DNA of 32,319 nucleotides. Source: Caldilineaceae bacterium. Its GTDB lineage: Bacteria; Chloroflexota; Anaerolineae; Caldilineales; Caldilineaceae. Below are positions 27,871-32,319 of this stretch, piece by piece. Location: contig JAHBVG010000082.1 in the NCBI GenBank assembly GCA_019637695.1, forward strand, positions 1-32,319, in the 5' to 3' direction. The notes beneath the pieces are model-generated. The model was not told where the DNA came from. It did no database searches and saw only the letters and a list, made by a program, of their open reading frames with translations. Numbering within the stretch: position 1 is the first letter of the stretch; every line of letters begins with the position of its first letter. The translations under genes were made by a program, and so were the position numbers.

Positions 27871-30135
27871 ATGCGCGCCGTAGGTAGCAGCTTCCAACGT
27901 ATCGACGCCGTGGACAAAGTAACCGGTGTTGCGGCTTATCCTGGCGATATTGACATACCCGGCCAGGCGTGGATGAAGACCGTCTTCGCCGGTGTGGCCC
28001 ATGCCCGTATCCGGCGCATGGATACGCGCCGGGCCGAGGCCGCGCCAGGGGTGATCGCCGTGTTTACAGCTAAAGACGTGCCGGTCAACGAATATGGATT
28101 GATCATGCCCGATCAACCGGTCCTCTGCGGGTTGGGCAGTACACCCCAGGCTGAGGTTGTGCGTTGGGAAGGGGATCATGTGGCGTTGGTGGTGGCGGAG
28201 AGCGCCGCGCAGGCCGAAGCCGCCGCCCGTTTGATCGAGATCGACTACGAGCCGCTGCCGGTTATCACCGATCCGCTGGCCGCCATGCAGCCCGATGCGC
28301 CGATCCTGCACCCCAACAATTTCAACTTTCCCTACGGCGAGCGCAACCTCCACTCGAACGTGCTGCTCGAATATCATCTACGCCGCGGGGATGTAGACTC
28401 TGCCTTTGCCGCCGCCGATGTAATCGTGGAAAGCGTCTATCACACCCACGCCCAGGAGCACGCCTATTTACAGCCAGAGGCGGGTCTGGCCCATATCCGC
28501 CCGGATGGCCGCGTCGAGGTGGTCGTCGCCGGGCAGTGGATGCACGAGGACCAGGCGCAGGTCGCCCACGCTCTTGGCCTCCCCGCCGAGCAGGTGGTGA
28601 TGCGCTATCCGGCCATTGGCGGCGCGTTTGGTGGCCGCGAGGATATGTCGATCCAGATCGTGCTGGCCCTGGCTGCGATCAAAACCGGTCGCCCGGTCAA
28701 AACAGTCTGGAGCCGCGAGGAGTCGATTATCGGCCACCACAAACGCCATCCTTTCATCCTCAAGGCCAAATGGGGGGCGACGAAGGATGGCAAGGTCATC
28801 GCCGCGCAGATGGACGTGACCAGCGACGCCGGTGCCTACGCCTACACCAGCACCAAAGTGCTGGGCAACGCCACACTCATGTGTCTGGGACCCTACGAGA
28901 TCCCTAACGTGCATGTGGACGCGCGTACTGTCTACACCAACAACTGCCCCAGCGGCGCATTCCGCGGCTTCGGCGCGCCGCAAGGTCACTTCGCCGCCGA
29001 AATGCAGATGACCAAACTCGCCGCCGCCCTTGGCCTGCATCCTGTGGAGATCCGCCGCCGCAACGTCCTGCGCGACGGCTCGATCCTCGCCACCGGCAGC
29101 CCCATCCCCGCCGGCTGTACGGCGCGGGAGGTGCTGGAGGAAGCGGCGCGGCAAACAGGGACTGGTGATTGGGGATTAGTGATTGGGGACATAGACAAAA
29201 CCCCAGTCACCAGTCACCAGCCACCAATCCCTACCTCGCTTGATGCCTCACGCACGCGCATCGCTCGCGGGCGCGGCATTGCGATCTGCTTCAAAAATGT
29301 TGGCTTTAGTTTGGGCTTCCCCGAACATTGCCATGCCTGGGTGGAACTGCACGGCGGCGCGCAGGTGGAACGGGCGCGGGTGGGCTGTGTGGGCGCGGAT
29401 GTGGGCCAGGGCGCGCACACAGCCTTCATCCAAATTGCCGCCGAAACGCTGGGGATCGCGCCAACGCAGGTAGAACTTGTGGCGGACACCACCGATGTCA
29501 CCGGCTCCAGCGGCAGCGCCTCGGCCAGTCGCATGACTTTCATGGCTGGGAACGCCATCGCAGGCGCGGCGGAACGCGCCCTGGCCCGCTGGCAGGACGA
29601 AGAGCGCCCGGCGCGCGCCGACTTTGTCTTCCATCCCCGCGCCACCACGGGGTATCACCCCGAGACGGGCGAGAGCGATCCCAATATTACCTATGGCTAC
29701 TGTGCGCAGGTGGCCGATGTAGAAGTGGATCTTGAAACCGGCCACGTCAAGGTCAAACGGTTGATCAGCGTCAACGACGTGGGCAAGGCTGTCAATCCCC
29801 AACAGGTGGAAGGACAGATCGAGGGCGCCGTTGCTCAATCGGTGGGCTGGACGTTGATGGAAAACTTCATCCAAAAAGAAGGGCGGACGCTGACGCCGCA
29901 TCTGAGCAACTATCTCATCCCCACCGTGGCGGATGTGGTCGAAGAGATCGTCCCCGTCATCCTCGAACTGCCCGATCCGCAAGGACCGATGGGGCTGCGC
30001 GGCATGGCCGAAATGCCCTTCATCCCCACAGCGCCGGCCATCGCCGCCGCCATCCATGACGCCGTGGGCGTTTGGTACGATCAACTGCCGCTGACGCCTG
30101 AGCGCGTGTGGCGGAAGTTAGTGACTGGTGATTAG
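27871..30135 (+). CDS. Molybdenum hydroxylase large subunit (xanthine dehydrogenase family)
   Basis: A 754-residue molybdopterin-binding subunit. Family blocks in order: IDAVDKVTGVAAYPGDI, AIGGAFGGREDMS, GAFRGFGAPQGHFAAEM, GCVGADVGQGAHTAF, TGSSGSASASRM, and GLRGMAEMPFIPTAPA with the probable catalytic E714. The active-site stretch AFRGFGAPQ is of the xanthine/aldehyde oxidoreductase kind, not the AYRCSFR of carbon monoxide dehydrogenase. Residues about 430-454 (TGTGDWGLVIGD to the run before TSLDASRT) are encoded by a heptad hairpin inserted in frame. The last residues VTGD and the stop are also repeat-encoded. It pairs with the FAD/2Fe-2S fusion 4.4 kb upstream. Substrate unknown. Confidence 0.92.
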   Translation: MRAVGSSFQRIDAVDKVTGVAAYPGDIDIPGQAWMKTVFAGVAHARIRRMDTRRAEAAPGVIAVFTAKDVPVNEYGLIMPDQPVLCGLGSTPQAEVVRWEGDHVALVVAESAAQAEAAARLIEIDYEPLPVITDPLAAMQPDAPILHPNNFNFPYGERNLHSNVLLEYHLRRGDVDSAFAAADVIVESVYHTHAQEHAYLQPEAGLAHIRPDGRVEVVVAGQWMHEDQAQVAHALGLPAEQVVMRYPAIGGAFGGREDMSIQIVLALAAIKTGRPVKTVWSREESIIGHHKRHPFILKAKWGATKDGKVIAAQMDVTSDAGAYAYTSTKVLGNATLMCLGPYEIPNVHVDARTVYTNNCPSGAFRGFGAPQGHFAAEMQMTKLAAALGLHPVEIRRRNVLRDGSILATGSPIPAGCTAREVLEEAARQTGTGDWGLVIGDIDKTPVTSHQPPIPTSLDASRTRIARGRGIAICFKNVGFSLGFPEHCHAWVELHGGAQVERARVGCVGADVGQGAHTAFIQIAAETLGIAPTQVELVADTTDVTGSSGSASASRMTFMAGNAIAGAAERALARWQDEERPARADFVFHPRATTGYHPETGESDPNITYGYCAQVADVEVDLETGHVKVKRLISVNDVGKAVNPQQVEGQIEGAVAQSVGWTLMENFIQKEGRTLTPHLSNYLIPTVADVVEEIVPVILELPDPQGPMGLRGMAEMPFIPTAPAIAAAIHDAVGVWYDQLPLTPERVWRKLVTGD
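29158..29231. repeat. Heptad-word hairpin inserted in a coding sequence
   Basis: Arms 29158-29188 and 29201-29231 (31 nt each, about 24 matched, loop 12 nt), of words GGGACTG GTGATTG GGGATTA GTGATTG and inverse. Open in the frame of the large-subunit gene. Confidence 0.85.
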
Positions 30136-30201
30136 GGATTGGTGGCTGGGAAAGCGGTCGTCGCATATATTCCCAGTCACCAATCCCTAATCACCAATCC
30201 T
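30119..30201. repeat. Heptad-word hairpin at the large-subunit stop
   Basis: Left arm AGTGACT GGTGATT AGGGATT GGTGGCT GGG contains the stop TAG of the molybdenum subunit gene. Right arm CCCAGTCACCAATCCCTAAT and following at about 30173-30200 is the inverse. Confidence 0.8.
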
Positions 30202-30311
30202 TTCCTCGCGCTTTCGCACTTTTCGCCGCATTGGTCTATGATATAGGTGTTCCATCGTTGCCCACGTGATTGCACTTCTACGGCGCATAGATCACATCCT
30301 AACGACGCTCT

Positions 30312-30704
30312 ATGTTCACACTTACCGACGTCTTAATCGACGCTCTCTGGATCTTAGGACTGGCCGGCGTCTTTGCGACTTTCAGCTATATAGATTACTA
30401 TCGACATCTACGCCGCTGGCGTTGGCGCGACGCCTGGCAGCGTCCGTGCCTGTTGACGCCGTTGAGCCTGAGCCTGACGATCTTCAGTTTGGGGTTGACG
30501 CTCAATGGCGTGACAGCATACCAACCGGCCCCCTGGTGGGAGACGCTGATATGGGGCGTGATGACGTTGATCTTCGCCTGGCAGACCTTCCTCTATGCAC
30601 AGGCAGGCCGGCGCCGGGGTTGGGATCTGCCGGTGGAAGCAGAGGAAACGCACGAAGTCGCCGAAGCGCCTAAGGAGCAGATCGGTGCGGAGCAGAGTCA
30701 GTGA
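30312..30704 (+). CDS. Small membrane protein of unknown function
   Basis: A 130-residue protein with three predicted helices (residues about 7-27, 46-66 and 74-95) and a charged C-terminal tail (VEAEETHEVAEAPKEQ) likely in the cytoplasm. An arginine-rich loop (RHLRRWRWRDAWQR) follows helix 1, which fits the positive-inside rule. No family is recognised and no RBS is obvious. It overlaps the next membrane protein gene by 20 nt, so the two probably work together. Confidence 0.6.
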   Translation: MFTLTDVLIDALWILGLAGVFATFSYIDYYRHLRRWRWRDAWQRPCLLTPLSLSLTIFSLGLTLNGVTAYQPAPWWETLIWGVMTLIFAWQTFLYAQAGRRRGWDLPVEAEETHEVAEAPKEQIGAEQSQ

Positions 30705-31503
30705 CGACAACCGCACAGGGTATCTAATCTGGGCTGCTGCCCTGGCAGTGGGTGGACTCGTCCTCCTGCTCTTCAATCTGGGGGTGTTCGCCGTCTATGA
30801 ACCCTTCTTACAATATGGGTTGGCGCTGCTGTTAGGGATAGGGGGTTTGAGTTTCTTTGGAAGCTATCTCTTTGATCGCAGCCATTGGTGGCGTTTGATC
30901 CCAGCATGGACGCTGCTGGCGCTGGCTGGGATGCTCTATCTTTCGACGTTAGAGGCGCTTGATCAACGGTGGACGGCTACTCTGCTCTTTTTGGGTCAGG
31001 CCATCGCCTTTGCGCATGTCTATCTTTTAAATCGCCTGGAACGTTGGTGGGCCATCATCCCCGGTGGCTTCATGTTGGTTTTGGGTGTAGCCATTGCTCT
31101 GAGTAGCCGCACAACTGATCCAGAATTGCTGGGCGCCGTACTCTTTACAGGGATGGGCAGCGTCTTTCTTTTGCTCTACGTATTAGATCAAGGACGTCGC
31201 CCCTGGTGGGCGTTGATTCCGGGCGCAGTGTTAGTCGTCTTTGGTCTGTTTGTCATCCCCATTGAGGATCGTTCACAGCAAGCATGGTGGCGTTGGTGGC
31301 CGTTGATCCTGATCCTGCTGGGCGCGCTGGCCGGATGGCGGGCTTTTCGCCCGCCCAAATCGAAAAAACTCCCTGTACAGAGTGCAGCCAACCTGTCTCG
31401 ACATGCCACGGCCAAACCTGTTACAGAGGGAAAGTTGGGCGAATATCGAGGACCTGCGCCCGGCGCCAGTGTTGAAGTCCTTTCTGATCCAGATGACAAT
31501 TGA
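30685..31503 (+). CDS. Membrane protein with repeated WWxxIPG units
   Basis: A 272-residue protein starting at GTG 30685, chosen because AAGGAG (30672-30677) lies 7 nt upstream and the protein then begins VRSRVSDDNRTGYLIW just before helix 1. About eight hydrophobic segments follow. Three copies of a unit are visible: HWWRLIPAWTLLALAG, RWWAIIPGGFMLVLG and PWWALIPGAVLVVFG, each after a short charged loop, indicating internal duplication. A soluble tail of about 50 residues ends the protein (GPAPGASVEVLSDPDDN). Function unknown. Confidence 0.75.
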   Translation: MRSRVSDDNRTGYLIWAAALAVGGLVLLLFNLGVFAVYEPFLQYGLALLLGIGGLSFFGSYLFDRSHWWRLIPAWTLLALAGMLYLSTLEALDQRWTATLLFLGQAIAFAHVYLLNRLERWWAIIPGGFMLVLGVAIALSSRTTDPELLGAVLFTGMGSVFLLLYVLDQGRRPWWALIPGAVLVVFGLFVIPIEDRSQQAWWRWWPLILILLGALAGWRAFRPPKSKKLPVQSAANLSRHATAKPVTEGKLGEYRGPAPGASVEVLSDPDDN

Positions 31504-31549
31504 ACAACTCCACGGGCACATTCACGCCCCGCCTGAATTGTCCGTTCTA

Positions 31550-31578
31550 TTGACATCTTTTGGATGTTATACTCGTAT
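31550..31578 (+). promoter_or_regulatory. Possible promoter of the lipoprotein gene
   Basis: TTGACA at 31550-31555 is a perfect -35. Seventeen nt downstream is TCGTAT (31573-31578), a weak -10. A better TATACT (31568-31573) is too close to this -35. The boxes therefore remain uncertain. Confidence 0.3.
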
Positions 31579-31610
31579 CCAACCAGCACAAATCGACAAA
31601 GGAGTATTCT

Positions 31611-32186
31611 ATGCACATCCTCAAGAAGCTACTCTGGCTAACGGTTCTGGCCGCGCTCCTGGTCGCCTGCGCCCCCACAATCGAGCAAACGCCAGCCCAG
31701 CCCGCCGCGGCTCCCACGCCTGTCCCCATGGAGCAGGCCGAAGGCGTGGATCTGCGCATTGAGATCGAGGAAAGCTTCCTCGCTACGACACTGGGAGAAC
31801 AGCTTGCCGAGCCGATTGAGATCCCTGATCAGCCTGGGGTCGTGGTGTTGGTCCAAGACCCGATCTTCGATCTGGTCCCGGCGGACTTGGCGCGGCTGAC
31901 GGCGAGCCTCGATCTCGACGTTTATGGCATCACCGTGGCTGTACGTCCTACCATTAGCTTGCGACTCTCCGTTGAGGATGGGCAAGTCCTCGTCTCCGTA
32001 GCAGGTGTAAGCCTGGGCGATGTCAACTTCCCATTGGATGCTGTTGCGGATCAACTTGCGCCCGTCGAAGCGCAGGTCCGCGATGGGCTGGCTGGCGCAT
32101 TGCAAGGTGTGACAGAAATGACTGGCTTAGAGGTCAGAAGTATCCTCATTGCCAACGATACGCTCTTCGTGGATCTGGGTCGCTGA
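31611..32186 (+). CDS. Putative lipoprotein, LmeA/DUF2993-like in appearance
   Basis: A 191-residue exported protein. The signal peptide MHILKKLLWLTVLAALLVAC ends in a lipobox (LVAC, acylated C20), followed by a Pro/Ala linker. The mature part alternates beta strands (LRIEIEESFLATTLGEQL, VRPTISLRLSVEDGQVLVSV) with an amphipathic helix (LDAVADQLAPVEAQVRDGL). This pattern recalls DUF2993/LmeA lipid-binding proteins, but the match is only by appearance. ATG 31611 is chosen for AAAGGAG (31598-31604) and the signal peptide; a TTG-type earlier start is less likely. It is followed by a terminator. Confidence 0.75.
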   Translation: MHILKKLLWLTVLAALLVACAPTIEQTPAQPAAAPTPVPMEQAEGVDLRIEIEESFLATTLGEQLAEPIEIPDQPGVVVLVQDPIFDLVPADLARLTASLDLDVYGITVAVRPTISLRLSVEDGQVLVSVAGVSLGDVNFPLDAVADQLAPVEAQVRDGLAGALQGVTEMTGLEVRSILIANDTLFVDLGR

Positions 32187-32241
32187 CCAGACGCTCAGCC
32201 ATCCCCAGAGCAGAAATACTCCCGACGCGTGCTCGTCGTAA

Positions 32242-32300
32242 ACAAAGAGAGAAACCGGGTTTGTCACAAACACCGGTTTCTCTCTTTGTGTTCTCTCGAT
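32242..32300 (+). terminator. Long hairpin terminator after the lipoprotein gene
   Basis: A 17-bp perfect stem ACAAAGAGAGAAACCGG / CCGGTTTCTCTCTTTGT (32242-32258, 32273-32289), extended inward by GTTTG/CAAAC past a one-base bulge. The right side is T-rich (TCTCTTTGTGTTCTCTC) but lacks a pure T-run; the symmetric stem could work in both directions. Confidence 0.7.
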
Positions 32301-32319
32301 TTAGAAAAGAGCCTAAATC

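Noticed and set aside
27871..30135. Carbon monoxide dehydrogenase large subunit (CoxL)
   Set aside because: The active-site loop is AFRGFGAPQ, not AYRCSFR (form I) or AYRGAGR (form II), so a xanthine/aldehyde-type hydroxylase is the better call.

Overview
The window is about 60% GC, densely packed bacterial DNA. It contains cofactor F420 biosynthesis genes (cofC, cofD and a FbiB-type nitroreductase), a luciferase-like (probably F420-dependent) oxidoreductase, a Thr-Pro-stalked PQQ-propeller protein, Crp/Fnr and ferredoxin genes, a sugar ABC transporter without its own ATPase, and a molybdenum hydroxylase. This mix fits an aerobic or facultative member of Chloroflexota (Anaerolineae or Caldilineae type). 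That assignment is inference from gene content; there is no rRNA or other phylogenetic marker here. No transposase, CRISPR array, tRNA or rRNA was recognised.

Layout. 1-2186 (minus): D-threonine aldolase-type PLP enzyme followed by a Gfo/Idh/MocA oxidoreductase cut by the window edge. 2391-4423 (plus): an SDR dehydrogenase and NudC. 4483-8994 (minus): a probable operon of a membrane-anchored PQQ-propeller protein, a multi-pass glycosyltransferase-like protein that looks frameshifted, and an M42 aminopeptidase. 9205-11347 (plus): Crp/Fnr regulator, a CxxDxxC ferredoxin with a strong promoter and a CRP-like box, and a PIG-L deacetylase. 11641-15754 (minus): ABC permease (very long), permease and sugar-binding lipoprotein. 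16099-17111 (plus): MaoC-type hydratase and a membrane-anchored Cas4-like nuclease. 17213-19560 (minus): F420 genes. 19750-30135 (plus): LLM oxidoreductase, small membrane protein, DUF3891 protein, FAD/2Fe-2S subunit of a molybdenum hydroxylase, NIPSNAP protein, Gfo/Idh/MocA oxidoreductase, an uncharacterised protein, two GNAT acetyltransferases, a PlsC-like acyltransferase and the molybdenum-binding large subunit. 30312-32186 (plus): two membrane proteins and a lipoprotein.

The most striking signal is not a gene. At least fourteen spacers, and the interiors of two genes, hold short hairpins built from degenerate tandem words with a 7-nt (sometimes 8-nt) period, such as GGTGACT, GGGGATC, AATCTCT, CGATTAGG, CGTAATG, GCAATTC and CAGACGG. 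They usually begin at or inside the stop codon of a gene. One lies in frame inside the molybdenum hydroxylase large subunit. Another forms the linker of a FAD-2Fe-2S subunit fusion. They resemble in principle the heptanucleotide STRR repeats of cyanobacteria. A second repeat type, a MITE-like element of 114-152 bp with TGTATTG-type terminal inverted repeats, occurs twice; one copy sits between 15-bp direct repeats.

Other points of interest are a possible 4-bp duplication frameshift, two promoters placed for leaderless mRNAs, a MalF-type permease with about 235 extra mostly membrane-spanning residues, a Cas4-like nuclease lacking the first iron-sulfur cysteine, and a CRP-like operator on the ferredoxin promoter.
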